In this document: positions 36,213-45,244 of the stretch, piece after piece
How positions within the stretch are numbered: position 1 is the stretch's first letter
How the letters are laid out: each line of letters starts with the position of its first letter
Origin: DATMFV01 sp035555975
Lineage (GTDB): Bacteria > Verrucomicrobiota > Verrucomicrobiia > Chthoniobacterales > Chthoniobacteraceae
Length of the DNA: 64,000 nucleotides
Direction of reading: 5' to 3'
NCBI GenBank assembly: GCA_035555975.1
Contig: DATMFV010000088.1
Location: 62,001-126,000, forward strand
Notes under the pieces: model-generated
Told to the model about the DNA's origin: nothing
Database searches by the model: none
Seen by the model: only the letters and a program-made list of their open reading frames with translations
Made by a program: the position numbers and the translations under genes

Positions 36213-36371
36213 CACGCCGTGAATCAACCCTTACTTCCCGGCTCAATCAACCCTAAAAACGGCAAAAAGATCGCCTTTCCTTTTCGTTCCCCTCAAAGAC
36301 GAATCCTCGCTTTCCCTTCGCGGGATTGCGGCTTAAGCTCCCGGCTGGACGCTGCAACAGCGGTCCGTTTT

Positions 36372-37724
36372 ATGATTGAACTGCTACTGATCCTGCTCCT
36401 GCTGCTGGCCAACGGGCTTTTTGCGATGACGGAAATCGCCATCGTCTCCTCGCGGCGGGGGCGTCTGAAAACCCTTGCCGATGAAGGGCGACCGGGAGCC
36501 CGCGCCGCCTTGCGCCTCGCGGAGGAACCGAACCGTTTTCTCTCCACCGTACAGATCGGGATCACCCTGGTCGGGATCATCGCCGGGGCTTTCGGGGGGG
36601 CCGCGCTCGCCGGGCCCGTGGCAGAGTGGCTCAAGCCGATCCCCCTGCTCGGGGCGTACGCCGACAAGCTCGCGATGGGGGTGGTGGTCGTGCTCCTGAC
36701 CTATTTTTCGCTCGTCATCGGGGAACTCGTCCCCAAACGGCTGGCCATGCTCCGGCCCGAGGAGACCTCCATCCGGATGGCCCGGTTCATGACGACGCTC
36801 TCCCTGCTCGCCAACCCCGCCGTCCGGTTCTTAAGCTGGTCGACCGACCGCCTCCTGGCGCTCTTCGGCGCGCGGGTCGCCACGGAGGAGGGGGTCTCCA
36901 AGGAGGAACTGACCGTGCTGGTCCGCGAAGGGTTGACCACCGGCACCTTTCACCGGGTCGAGTCCGACATGGTCGAACGGGTCTTCGACCTCGCCCAGCT
37001 CGATGTCGCCGGGATCATGACCCCCCGGCTCCAGATGGTCTGGCTTCAGGAGGACGAAGTGCATGCCGACATCTGGCACAAGATCGTCACCAGCAACCAC
37101 CCGTTCTTCCCCGTCTACCGGGAGGACCGTGACGCCATCGTCGGCTACGTCTCGGTCAAGTCGCTCTACTGCCAGTTGGCCGCCGACATCCCGGTGCGGC
37201 TCGGCGACATCATGCGCCCGCCGCTCATCGTCCCCAAACACCAGAGCGCCATCAACCTGCTCGAAACCTTCAAGCAGACGCGGGTGCACGTCGCGTTTGT
37301 GGTCGACGAGTTCGGCGGGGTCGTCGGCATGGTGACCCTGACCGACCTGCTCGAGGCGATCGTCGGCGACATGCCCTCGCGCGAGGAACGCAATGCCCCG
37401 GTCATCACCCGTCGCGAAGATGGCTCGTTCCTGATCGATGCGATGATCGAGATTGAAAAAGTCAGCGAAGGGCTCGAAGGTTTCACCGAACCCGAAGGAG
37501 CCGGGGAAGCGTTCCAGACGCTCGCCGGGTTCCTGATCGACCGCCTCCAGCGGGTGCCGCGCGAAGGCGACATCGTCGAACACGCCGGGTGGAAGCTCGA
37601 AGTGGTCGACATGGATGGCCACCGGGTCGACAAGGTCGCCGCGCTGCGGGTGCCGCCCGCGCAACCGGTTTCACCCGCTTCCCCGCCCGCCCGTGCCGAC
37701 GGAAACAACGGAAAGGATGAATAA
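36372..37724 (+). CDS. CNNM/CBS-domain (hemolysin C-like) membrane protein
   Basis: The 450-residue protein has an N-terminal CNNM transmembrane domain with three to four helices (LLLILLLLLANGLFAMTEIA, GITLVGIIAGAFGGAALAG, VVVVLLTYFSLVIGELVPKR), a linker with GIMTPR, two CBS repeats (VYREDRDAIVGYVSVK and VVDEFGGVVGMVTLTDLLEA) and a C-terminal CorC/HlyC domain (TLAGFLIDRLQRVPREGD). Relatives take part in Mg2+ or other cation transport. ATG 36372 begins the first helix; the longer ORF covers noncoding sequence. It overlaps the chelatase-like gene by eight bases. Confidence 0.93.
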   Translation: MIELLLILLLLLANGLFAMTEIAIVSSRRGRLKTLADEGRPGARAALRLAEEPNRFLSTVQIGITLVGIIAGAFGGAALAGPVAEWLKPIPLLGAYADKLAMGVVVVLLTYFSLVIGELVPKRLAMLRPEETSIRMARFMTTLSLLANPAVRFLSWSTDRLLALFGARVATEEGVSKEELTVLVREGLTTGTFHRVESDMVERVFDLAQLDVAGIMTPRLQMVWLQEDEVHADIWHKIVTSNHPFFPVYREDRDAIVGYVSVKSLYCQLAADIPVRLGDIMRPPLIVPKHQSAINLLETFKQTRVHVAFVVDEFGGVVGMVTLTDLLEAIVGDMPSREERNAPVITRREDGSFLIDAMIEIEKVSEGLEGFTEPEGAGEAFQTLAGFLIDRLQRVPREGDIVEHAGWKLEVVDMDGHRVDKVAALRVPPAQPVSPASPPARADGNNGKDE

Positions 37725-39174
37725 ACAAGACACCGCCACCCCGTACCGCGACGCCGCCCTGGTCATCGTCGGCCATGGCTCGACCCTGAACCCGGACTCC
37801 GCCGTCCCGACCTGGGAACACGCCGACGCGATCCGCCGACGCGGCCTCTTCGCCGAAGTGCAGACCGCCTTCTGGAAGGAGGAGCCGGAACTGCGCCGCG
37901 TCCTGCGCACGGTCGAAAGCCGGGAGGTCTACGTCGTCCCCAACTTCATCAGCGAAGGGTATTTCACCCAGCGGGTCATCCCGCGGGAACTGGAACTGGA
38001 GGGGCCGATCACCCGCACCGGAGACCGGGCAATCTACTACTGCGACCCGGTCGGCAGCCACCCGGAGATGACGCGCGTCCTCCTCCACCGCGCGGCGGAA
38101 GTCGCCCCCGGCGTGCCCCCTTCGGAGGTCTCGCTCCTGATCGTCGGCCACGGCACCGCGCTCAACGACAACTCCGCCGTCGCCGTCAAGCGGCAGGTGC
38201 GCGAGATCACCGCGCTCGGGCTCTACGGCGAGGTGATGGCGGTCTACATGGAGGAAGCGCCGCTCGTCAACGACTGGGCGAGCCTGACCCGCTGCCCGCA
38301 CGTCGTCGTCGTCCCGTTCTTCGTGGCCGACGGGTTGCACAGTTACCAGGACATCCCCGTCCTGCTCGGGATCGAAAGCGAAGTCGGCGCGGCTTTAAGC
38401 CAGCGCGAAGTCTTCTGGCACAACCCGCACCACCTGCACGGCCGCTCGCTCTACTACGCCAGCGCGATCGGCACGGAGCCGCTCTTTGCCGAAGTGATCC
38501 TCGACCAGGTTGCCGCGTTTGACGCCGCCCACCCGGAAAAGCCGTCGCTTCCGCCCCGGGAAGGGCCGGACCGGATCGACGCCCACCTCCGGGAGTGGCT
38601 GGAAACGGGGGGGGAACGCCTCGGCGAAGTCGCGATCACCCGCAGCGGGCCGTCCGGCTTTCTCCTGACCCATTGGCGCGACGGCGCGACGCCTCACGAC
38701 ACACTCGAACCCTTCCGCACCCCGGAAGCGGCGCGCTCCATCGCAATGTACGACGACGCCGGGGCGTTCCGGCCCCTGAAAGCCTCCCCTACCCTGCGGC
38801 GCGGCTGGAAGCTGGAACTCGACAGCTTCGCCGCCCTGCGCCGTGCGCTCGATTTTCTCTACCCGACCGCCCTCGGCCAGGCCGCCGCCCGGGCGCGCGG
38901 AGCCCTCTGCCCCGTGCCGCTGCGCGAAACGCTGGAACGGCAGACCGGCATGTACACCGTCGCCAGAAAAGTCACCGACGAGGAGGCGCACCGGGTCATC
39001 ACCGCCCAATGCGGGGCCGGGTGCCAGAACCGCGTGCTCTGGCCGCTCGCCCCGGGGGGGGCCGCCGCCGCCCCGCCACGGGAAACCGCGCCCGACCGGT
39101 TCCCCCTCCCCTGCAACGAAGCGTGCAACCTGCTGGTCGCCGCGATCCGCACCGCCGTCAAGGAACGGAAATGA
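37717..39174 (+). CDS. CbiX/SirB-type chelatase domain fused to a DR2241-like 4Fe-4S domain
   Basis: The 485-residue protein has two CbiX/SirB-like half-domains: VIVGHGSTLNPDSAV with VYVVPNFISEGYFTQ, then LIVGHGTALNDNSAV with VVVVPFFVADGLHSYQD. Each holds the His of a tetrapyrrole or sirohydrochlorin chelatase. The C-terminal 200 residues match the Deinococcus DR2241 pattern, with Cys in ALCPV, AQCGAGCQNRVLWPL and CNEACNLL for an Fe-S cluster. It could insert metal into a cofactor. It overlaps both neighbours, so it is in an operon with CNNM and an amidohydrolase; the substrate is not evident. Confidence 0.85.
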   Translation: MNKQDTATPYRDAALVIVGHGSTLNPDSAVPTWEHADAIRRRGLFAEVQTAFWKEEPELRRVLRTVESREVYVVPNFISEGYFTQRVIPRELELEGPITRTGDRAIYYCDPVGSHPEMTRVLLHRAAEVAPGVPPSEVSLLIVGHGTALNDNSAVAVKRQVREITALGLYGEVMAVYMEEAPLVNDWASLTRCPHVVVVPFFVADGLHSYQDIPVLLGIESEVGAALSQREVFWHNPHHLHGRSLYYASAIGTEPLFAEVILDQVAAFDAAHPEKPSLPPREGPDRIDAHLREWLETGGERLGEVAITRSGPSGFLLTHWRDGATPHDTLEPFRTPEAARSIAMYDDAGAFRPLKASPTLRRGWKLELDSFAALRRALDFLYPTALGQAAARARGALCPVPLRETLERQTGMYTVARKVTDEEAHRVITAQCGAGCQNRVLWPLAPGGAAAAPPRETAPDRFPLPCNEACNLLVAAIRTAVKERK

Positions 39175-40406
39175 AGCTGCTCCGCGCCCGGCTGGTCGTC
39201 ACGATGGAGGAGGGGTCGCCCCCCATCGAAGACGGCGGCGTGCTGGTCGCCGGGGGCAAAGTGGTCGCCGCCGGCCCTTTCCACGAAATCGCCGCCCGGG
39301 CCGGTCGCACGCCCGAACGGCTCGATCTCGGCGAAACCGTCCTCCTCCCCGGACTGATCAACGCCCATTGCCACCTCGACTACACCGCGATGCGGGGGAA
39401 ACTCCCCCCACAGGCGTCGTTTTCCCGCTGGATCGGGGAGATCAACGCGCTCAAAGCGAGCTGGAGCGACGACGACTACCTCGCTTCCATCACGGAAGGG
39501 TTCGCGGAACTGCGGCGTTACGGCACGAGCACCGTCGTCAACCTCGCCGCCTTCCCCCACCTGCTGGCGCGCCTGCCGCAGCCGTTCCCGGTCCGGACCT
39601 GGTGGGTGCCGGAACTGATCGACCTGCGCGATCCCGCCCATGCCGGCCAGCTTCTCGACGCCGCGCTCGCCACTTTTGCCGGGCGCCCTCCCTTCGGCGG
39701 CTACGGCGTCAGCCCCCACGCCCTCTACACCGCTTCCCCCGGGCTTTACCGCCTTTGCGCGCAGGCGGCGACCCGCGACCCCGCCCTGCGGCTCACCACC
39801 CACCTTGCGGAGTCGTGCGACGAAGAGGCGATGTTTCGCGAAGGAACAGGACCGCTCGCCACCTTCCTCGCCGGTCTCGGGAGGCCGATGGACGACTGCG
39901 GCCGCCGCTCCCCCTTCGCCCAGGCGCTCGCCACCGGGCTGATCTCCCCGGAGTGGCTGCTCGCCCACGTCAACACCTTCGACAAAGAGGACGCCCGCCT
40001 CATGGCCGCCACCGGCGCGCCGTGGTTTGTGGCCCATTGCCCCAAAAGCCACGCCTATTTCCGGCACCCCGCCTTCCCGTGGCAACGGCTCGAAGCCGCC
40101 GGGGCGATCATCTCCATCGGCACCGACAGCCTCGCCAGCAACACGAATCTCAACCTTTTTGAAGAACTCCGCGCCGCACAAAAAACCGTTCCCGGGTTGA
40201 CTTCCGAAACGCTTCTGCGGACGGTAACCGTCAATCCGGCACGTGCGCTCGGCCAACAAGGGCGGCTGGGCGTGATCGCTCCGGGTGCTTTTGCCGACCT
40301 GCTTGCCCTGCCCTACACCGGTTCCTCTTCAGATGTTTACAACGCCATTGTTGCCCACCAACCCGACCACCCATGGATGATGCACCACGCCACCATCGCT
40401 CCGTGA
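39171..40406 (+). CDS. Amidohydrolase (cytosine deaminase/aminofutalosine deaminase-like)
   Basis: The 411-residue metal-dependent hydrolase shows the family ligands: NAHCHLDYTAM (HxH), TTHLAESCDEE (His), and SIGTDSLASNTNLNLF (Asp). N- and C-terminal segments (GLINAHCH and FADLLALP) complete the composite domain. It resembles deaminases of the SsnA/ATZ/TRZ family, which includes aminodeoxyfutalosine deaminase of the futalosine menaquinone route, but no other mqn gene is in the window, so that identity is only a possibility. It overlaps the chelatase gene (ATGA) and the carboxypeptidase gene (34 bases). Confidence 0.88.
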   Translation: MKLLRARLVVTMEEGSPPIEDGGVLVAGGKVVAAGPFHEIAARAGRTPERLDLGETVLLPGLINAHCHLDYTAMRGKLPPQASFSRWIGEINALKASWSDDDYLASITEGFAELRRYGTSTVVNLAAFPHLLARLPQPFPVRTWWVPELIDLRDPAHAGQLLDAALATFAGRPPFGGYGVSPHALYTASPGLYRLCAQAATRDPALRLTTHLAESCDEEAMFREGTGPLATFLAGLGRPMDDCGRRSPFAQALATGLISPEWLLAHVNTFDKEDARLMAATGAPWFVAHCPKSHAYFRHPAFPWQRLEAAGAIISIGTDSLASNTNLNLFEELRAAQKTVPGLTSETLLRTVTVNPARALGQQGRLGVIAPGAFADLLALPYTGSSSDVYNAIVAHQPDHPWMMHHATIAP

Positions 40407-41395
40407 GCCGTCCGGCTCCCACACCTTTCGCCCGGCTCCGGCAGGTCACCTGCCTGGCTCTCATCGCTCTTTTTCTCTATCCTCCCTCCCTTGAGGCCCG
40501 GAGCAGCCGAAAACGAACTTCGGCCTCCCCGAAAGGCCCGACCTCCATGCAGTTTCAGGAGATCCACGACGCTGCCAGGATCAAGCTGATCGCGGAAGGG
40601 GCGATCCTCCTCGACGCTTTCACCGGCGAGACCCTTTACGAAAAAAACAGCGGGGAACGGCTCTACCCGGCCAGTTCCACCAAGATGCTCACCGCGCTGC
40701 TGGTGATCGAAGCGGGCCACCTCGACCAGGAGGTGGAGATCGCCCTTGAAGACACCCAGGTCGAGCCGACCTCCATCGGGTTCAAGACGGGCGAACACTA
40801 CACCCGCCGCCAGTTGCTCTACGCGCTCCTGCTCAAAAGTGCCAACGATGTCGCCCACGCCCTCGCGCGCGACAACGCCGGAAGCGTCGAGGCCTTTGCC
40901 GCCAAGATGACCTACCGGGCGCACCAGCTCGGCGCGACCTCCAGCCAGTTCAGGAACCCGCACGGGCTGCACGACAAGGAACATTATTCCACGCCGCACG
41001 ACATGGCGCTCATCGCCCGGACCGCCATGCAACAGCCGATGTTCCGGCAACTGGTCGGCACCGGCGAGTACGACTGGGAAAGCCCGCGCGGCACCACCCA
41101 CCTGCGCAACAGCAACAAGCTGCTGGTCACCTTCGAAGGGTGTACCGGCGGCAAGACCGGCTACACCAACGCCGCGCGGCACGTCCTCGTCTGCGCCGCC
41201 TCGCGCGAGCACCGCGAAGTGATCTCCGTCGTCATGCGCAGCGACAAGGCCGGAAAATGGACCGACACCAGCCAGCTTCTCAGCTACGGGCTCTTGCAAC
41301 CCGCGCCGGTCCCCGTGCTCCCCGAACTGGTGGAAACCGCCTCGCAGGGGGTGACGAGCGCGGTCAGAAATCCGACCTCAACACCGCACCCGTAG
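40373..41395 (+). CDS. dacA: D-alanyl-D-alanine carboxypeptidase (S11, PBP5-like)
   Basis: The 340-residue protein has a signal peptide-like start (about residues 23-42: QVTCLALIALFLYPPSLEA) and all three penicillin-binding motifs: SSTK (S101-K104), SAN (S156-N158) and KTG (K261-G263). It trims the terminal D-Ala from peptidoglycan pentapeptides in the periplasm. At 340 residues it lacks the long C-terminal domain and amphipathic helix of E. coli DacA. The start overlaps the amidohydrolase end by 34 bases, and its 3' end overlaps ilvD on the other strand by 32 bases. Confidence 0.92.
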   Translation: MDDAPRHHRSVSRPAPTPFARLRQVTCLALIALFLYPPSLEARSSRKRTSASPKGPTSMQFQEIHDAARIKLIAEGAILLDAFTGETLYEKNSGERLYPASSTKMLTALLVIEAGHLDQEVEIALEDTQVEPTSIGFKTGEHYTRRQLLYALLLKSANDVAHALARDNAGSVEAFAAKMTYRAHQLGATSSQFRNPHGLHDKEHYSTPHDMALIARTAMQQPMFRQLVGTGEYDWESPRGTTHLRNSNKLLVTFEGCTGGKTGYTNAARHVLVCAASREHREVISVVMRSDKAGKWTDTSQLLSYGLLQPAPVPVLPELVETASQGVTSAVRNPTSTPHP

Positions 41396-43049
41396 CCGCG
41401 CTCGTCACCATCGCGGCATAACGCGCCAGATAACCGCTCCGCGCCTTCCGGGGCGGCGGGGTCCAGCGTGCGCGTCGTTGGGCCAGTTCCTCGTCGGAAA
41501 CCAGCAGAGAAAGGGTGCGCGCCGGGATGTCGACCTCGATCCGGTCGCCCGCCTCGACCAGCGCAATCGGCCCCCCGGCCGCCGCTTCGGGCGAAACGTG
41601 GCCGATCGCGCCGCCCCGGGTCGCGCCGGAGAAGCGGCCATCGGTGATCAAGGCCACCTTTTCGTCCAACCCCCGGCCCGCAATGGCGGAAGTCGGTGCA
41701 AGCATCTCCTGCATGCCCGGGCCGCCCGAGGGGCCTTCGTAGCGGATCACCACCACGTCGCCCGCCTTGACCGCACCGGTCAGGATGCCGATGTGGGCCG
41801 CCTCCTGCGACTCGAAAAGAACCGCATTCCCGGTAAAGCGCATCATCGACGGAGCCACCCCGGCGGTTTTGATGATCGACCCCTCCGGCGCGAGGTTGCC
41901 GAACAGGACCGCCAGCCCCCCTTGCTCGGAATACGGGCGCTCCAGCGGGCGGATCACCTCGTCATCCGTCACCTGCGCCTGCGCCATCACTTCGCCGAGC
42001 GTCGTCCCCGCGACGGTCAACGCTTCGGCGTGCAGCAGGCCGGGGCGCTCGCCCAGCCGTTTGAGGACCGCAAAAACACCCCCGGCGCGGTCGAGGTCTT
42101 CCATATAGTGGCGTCCCGAGGGGGCGAGCTTGCAGAGATGAGGCACCCGGGCCGCGATCGTGTTGAAATCGGCCATGGTCAGCGGCACCCCCGCCTCGTG
42201 AGCCACGGCGATCGTGTGGAGCACCGTGTTGGAGGAGCCGCCCATCGCCATGTCGAGCGCGAGCGCGTTTTCAAACGCCTCGCGCGTCAGGAGATCCGAA
42301 GGGCGCAGGTTCTCCTTGACCAGTTCGACGATCCGCCGCCCCGCCCGGGCGAACAAGGCGTCGCGCGCCGGATCGGTCGCGAGGATCGACCCGTTGCCCG
42401 GCAGCGCCAGCCCGAGCGCTTCGCAGAGGCAGTTCATCGAATTGGCCGTAAACATCCCCGAGCAGGAGCCGCAGGTCGGGCAGGCATTGCGTTCGATCTC
42501 CTCCAGTTGCGATTCCGTGATCGTTTTGGCGGAAAGCTGCCCCACGGCTTCAAAAACCGAGGCAAGATCGAGCGACTCCCCCGTGGTCGGGTTTCTGCCC
42601 GATGCCATCGGCCCGCCCGAGACAAAGAGCGTCGGGATGTTCACCCGCGCCGTCCCCATCATCATGCCAGGAACGATCTTGTCGCAGTTGGGGATGCAGA
42701 CCACCCCGTCAAAACAGTGCGCCCGCAACATCGTTTCGATGCAGTCGGCAATCAGTTCCCGCGACGCGAGCGAATACTTCATCCCGCCGTGGCCCATGGC
42801 AATCCCGTCATCGACGCCGATGCAGTTGAACTCGAAGGGCACCCCGCCCGCCGCCCGGACTGCCGCGCGCACCTTCCGCCCCACCTTGTCGAGATGGGCA
42901 TGACCCGGGATGATCTGCACGAACGAATTGGCAATGGCGATGAACGGTTTTTCCCAGTCCGCGTCGCTCTCGATCATTCCGGTCGCCCGCAGCAGGCTGC
43001 GGTGGGGAGCCCGGATCGCCCCCTTCTTGATGGTATCGCTGATGGCCAT
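41364..43049 (-). CDS. ilvD: Dihydroxy-acid dehydratase
   Basis: The 561-residue protein has the Fe-S ligands in PNCDKIVPGM and TCGSCSGMFTANSMNC and the conserved MAMGGSSNTVLH, with RFSGATRGGAIGHVSPEAA near the end. It catalyses the step from dihydroxyisovalerate or dihydroxy-methylvalerate to the keto acids of valine and isoleucine synthesis. ATG 43049 (MAISDTIKKG) was chosen because it fits the normal start of IlvD; the ORF extends nine codons upstream. It is divergent from a LysR gene. Confidence 0.96.
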   Translation of the reverse strand: MAISDTIKKGAIRAPHRSLLRATGMIESDADWEKPFIAIANSFVQIIPGHAHLDKVGRKVRAAVRAAGGVPFEFNCIGVDDGIAMGHGGMKYSLASRELIADCIETMLRAHCFDGVVCIPNCDKIVPGMMMGTARVNIPTLFVSGGPMASGRNPTTGESLDLASVFEAVGQLSAKTITESQLEEIERNACPTCGSCSGMFTANSMNCLCEALGLALPGNGSILATDPARDALFARAGRRIVELVKENLRPSDLLTREAFENALALDMAMGGSSNTVLHTIAVAHEAGVPLTMADFNTIAARVPHLCKLAPSGRHYMEDLDRAGGVFAVLKRLGERPGLLHAEALTVAGTTLGEVMAQAQVTDDEVIRPLERPYSEQGGLAVLFGNLAPEGSIIKTAGVAPSMMRFTGNAVLFESQEAAHIGILTGAVKAGDVVVIRYEGPSGGPGMQEMLAPTSAIAGRGLDEKVALITDGRFSGATRGGAIGHVSPEAAAGGPIALVEAGDRIEVDIPARTLSLLVSDEELAQRRARWTPPPRKARSGYLARYAAMVTSAATGAVLRSDF

Positions 43050-43107
43050 GCCCCAAAAATTAGCGATTTCCAGCAAGAATAAAAATGACTGTTATTTGCG
43101 TTTTCTG

Positions 43108-43122
43108 ATACCAAATCGGTAT
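43108..43122. promoter_or_regulatory. LysR-type box overlapping the LysR gene start
   Basis: ATACC-AAATC-GGTAT is a perfect 5-5-5 inverted repeat of the T-N11-A LysR class, and its last two bases are in the LysR ATG. This is a natural autoregulatory site; it is 59 bases from the ilvD start on the other strand. Confidence 0.55.
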
Positions 43123-43999
43123 GGATTATTCGCTTCGGGAACTGGAGTGTTTCCTTGCCGTGGCCAAGGAGCTTTCGTTCACCCGCGCCGCGCGACGGCT
43201 TCACCTCGCCCAGCCCCCTCTCTCCCGCCATATCCGGACGCTGGAGGAAAAAATCGGCACGCTGCTTTTCCTGCGCGAGCCGCGCCGCATCTCCCTGACC
43301 GCCGCCGGAGCGCTTTTCTACGACGAGGTCCACGCCATCCCCAAACAGTTGATCCGCGCCGGGGAAGCCGCCCGCCGGTGCGGGCTGGGAGAGACCGCGC
43401 GGTTGCGTCTCGGCTTTGTGAGCGCGGTCATGAACGACGAACTGGCCGATGTTTTCCGTTCCTTCCGCGAAAATCACCCGCAGGTGCAGATCATGCTCCA
43501 CGACCTCTCGCCACACGAGCAGATCCGCGCGATCCTCGAAGGGAACCTCGACGGCGGATTCATCGGCCTCGCCCCGCTGGAACGCGCCGAGGGGTTGGAG
43601 CTATTAGCCTGGCGGCGCGAACCGCTCCTTTGCTTCGTCCCGAGGGGGCACCCGCTCGCCGACCGAAAGCGGGTCGCCCTTCGCGACCTCGCCGGAGAGT
43701 CGTTCATCGCCGTCTCGGGCGAATCGGCCCCGGCCTTTGCCGTTCATGTGCGCGAACTCTGCCGCGAAGCCGGTTTCCGCCCCCGGATCATTCTGGAATC
43801 GCCCCGCGCGCAGGCCGTCGCCCTGATGGTGGCGGCGGGTTCGGGTATCGCCATCCTCCCCGCCGCGCTGACCGGCTCCATCGGCGCGTCCGCCGTGGCG
43901 CTCGCGCTGGAGGGAGCGCCGGAAATCACCCACGTCTTCGCCGTCCGCCAGGGAAAACGCCCCGCGCCGCTCGAAGCCCTGGGCGAAATCCTCTACTGA
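43121..43999 (+). CDS. LysR family transcriptional regulator
   Basis: The 292-residue protein has the N-terminal LysR helix-turn-helix (LAVAKELSFTRAARRLHLAQ, PLSRHIRTLEEKIGTLLF) and a substrate-binding C-terminal domain (LRLGFVSAVMNDELAD, CFVPRGHPLADRKRV, VAAGSGIAILPAALTG). It is divergent from ilvD with a perfect LysR-type box between them, so ilvD is a likely target, though an unlinked catabolic gene cannot be excluded. It converges with the enolase-superfamily gene by seven bases. Confidence 0.92.
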   Translation: MDYSLRELECFLAVAKELSFTRAARRLHLAQPPLSRHIRTLEEKIGTLLFLREPRRISLTAAGALFYDEVHAIPKQLIRAGEAARRCGLGETARLRLGFVSAVMNDELADVFRSFRENHPQVQIMLHDLSPHEQIRAILEGNLDGGFIGLAPLERAEGLELLAWRREPLLCFVPRGHPLADRKRVALRDLAGESFIAVSGESAPAFAVHVRELCREAGFRPRIILESPRAQAVALMVAAGSGIAILPAALTGSIGASAVALALEGAPEITHVFAVRQGKRPAPLEALGEILY

Positions 44000-45135
44000 A
44001 AGCAGAGCCGCTTGAGCGTCAGCGCCTCCAGCGCCTCGTGGTCGGGGGTCGTGCCGAAGCCCGGTTCCCTGGAGAGGATCACCCTGCCGTCGCGGACTTC
44101 GTTCAGGCTGCGGACCGCGAGGCGGCGGATGTAGGTGGCATCAGCCGCCTGTTCGCACGGGGAGTCGTACGGCATCAGCGAGGAAAGCGTCTGGTAGGCC
44201 GCCGAACCGAAGCCGAGGTAGCGGACCGAGCCGATGATCGACCCCATGCCAAACGCCGCCGCCAGTTCGGCGCGCCGCAGCCCGCCCCGGAAGCCCCCCG
44301 CCCAGTTGGCGTGGATGTTGATCATTCCTGCGGCTTCCGCCTTGCCGACCGCAAGCACCTGCTCAATCGTCCGCGCCTTTTCATCGACCATCAGCTTGAC
44401 CGCCGTCCGCCCCGAGATCTCCCGATAGAGGTCCAGCCCCGGGCGGATCGGGTCTTCGCAGACCGCCAGCCCTGCCGGGTGGAGGGTGTTGAGGTAGTCG
44501 ACCACCGCGTCGACCTCACCGGAAAGCTGATAGTTCGGGTCAATGTAAAACCCGAGTTTCGCCGGGATGCCTTCCTGGATCTTGACGAGCGTTTCGAGAT
44601 CGCGCTCCCTGTCGCACGACGGCTTGAGCTTGAACCAGCGGTAGCCGCCTTCGGCAAACAACGCCGCGCAATGCCGGGCGGTCGCGTCGGGCGTGTCGAG
44701 CGGGACCACCGGCATCCCCCAAACGGCGGGCCGTCCGCCGCCGAGAAGCTGCTGCACGCTCCACCCCGCCTGCCGCCCGACGGCGTCGGCCAGCGCAAAG
44801 TCAAAACCGTCAACCAGGCTGTTGGCATCTTCCCGGAGCCATTCGCCGGCGATCCAGAGGTTGCGCTCCCGCGCGTCGGTACCGACCAGCGCTGCGGCGG
44901 CTTCCTGCGCCTTTTCCCATTCGTCGATCCCGGAACGTCCGATATGCCCCGGTTCGTAGATGATGCTCGTCGGCAGCCACTCTCCCCACCCCGACGGCGC
45001 GCCGCCACGCAGGGAGGTTTCGACGACGATGGAAAAAAGATCAGGGTCGGTTTCACCGCTGGAATAGTGAAACGGATGGGTCAGCTCGATCCGGCAAAGG
45101 CGCAGGGTGATGGCGGCAATCTGGTATGGATTCAT
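43993..45135 (-). CDS. Enolase-superfamily enzyme (mandelate racemase/muconate-lactonizing-like)
   Basis: The 380-residue protein has the MR/MLE barrel: the KxK pair in FKLKPS, then the metal ligands D in YIDPNYQLS, E in CEDPIRPG and D in LMVDEKA. The position where MLE-type enzymes have a second Lys reads MINIHANWAGGF, so the second acid/base residue differs. The N-terminal lid is recognisable. ATG 45135 was chosen over the longer ORF, which enters the divergent promoter. Adjacent to a divergent GntR/LacI regulator, it probably acts on a sugar acid. Confidence 0.87.
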   Translation of the reverse strand: MNPYQIAAITLRLCRIELTHPFHYSSGETDPDLFSIVVETSLRGGAPSGWGEWLPTSIIYEPGHIGRSGIDEWEKAQEAAAALVGTDARERNLWIAGEWLREDANSLVDGFDFALADAVGRQAGWSVQQLLGGGRPAVWGMPVVPLDTPDATARHCAALFAEGGYRWFKLKPSCDRERDLETLVKIQEGIPAKLGFYIDPNYQLSGEVDAVVDYLNTLHPAGLAVCEDPIRPGLDLYREISGRTAVKLMVDEKARTIEQVLAVGKAEAAGMINIHANWAGGFRGGLRRAELAAAFGMGSIIGSVRYLGFGSAAYQTLSSLMPYDSPCEQAADATYIRRLAVRSLNEVRDGRVILSREPGFGTTPDHEALEALTLKRLCFQ

Positions 45136-45244
45136 GAGAGAAAAAGGGTCGGTCGGGGAACCATCGTGCCGCTCCCCGCCGCCCCCGGGCAACCGTCGCT
45201 TGAATTCCTGCACCCTTCGCCGCTAACATATATCACCCCTTTTT

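Noticed and set aside
41478..43082. 534-codon plus-strand ORF opposite ilvD
   Set aside because: Antisense shadow of ilvD, which has clear family motifs.
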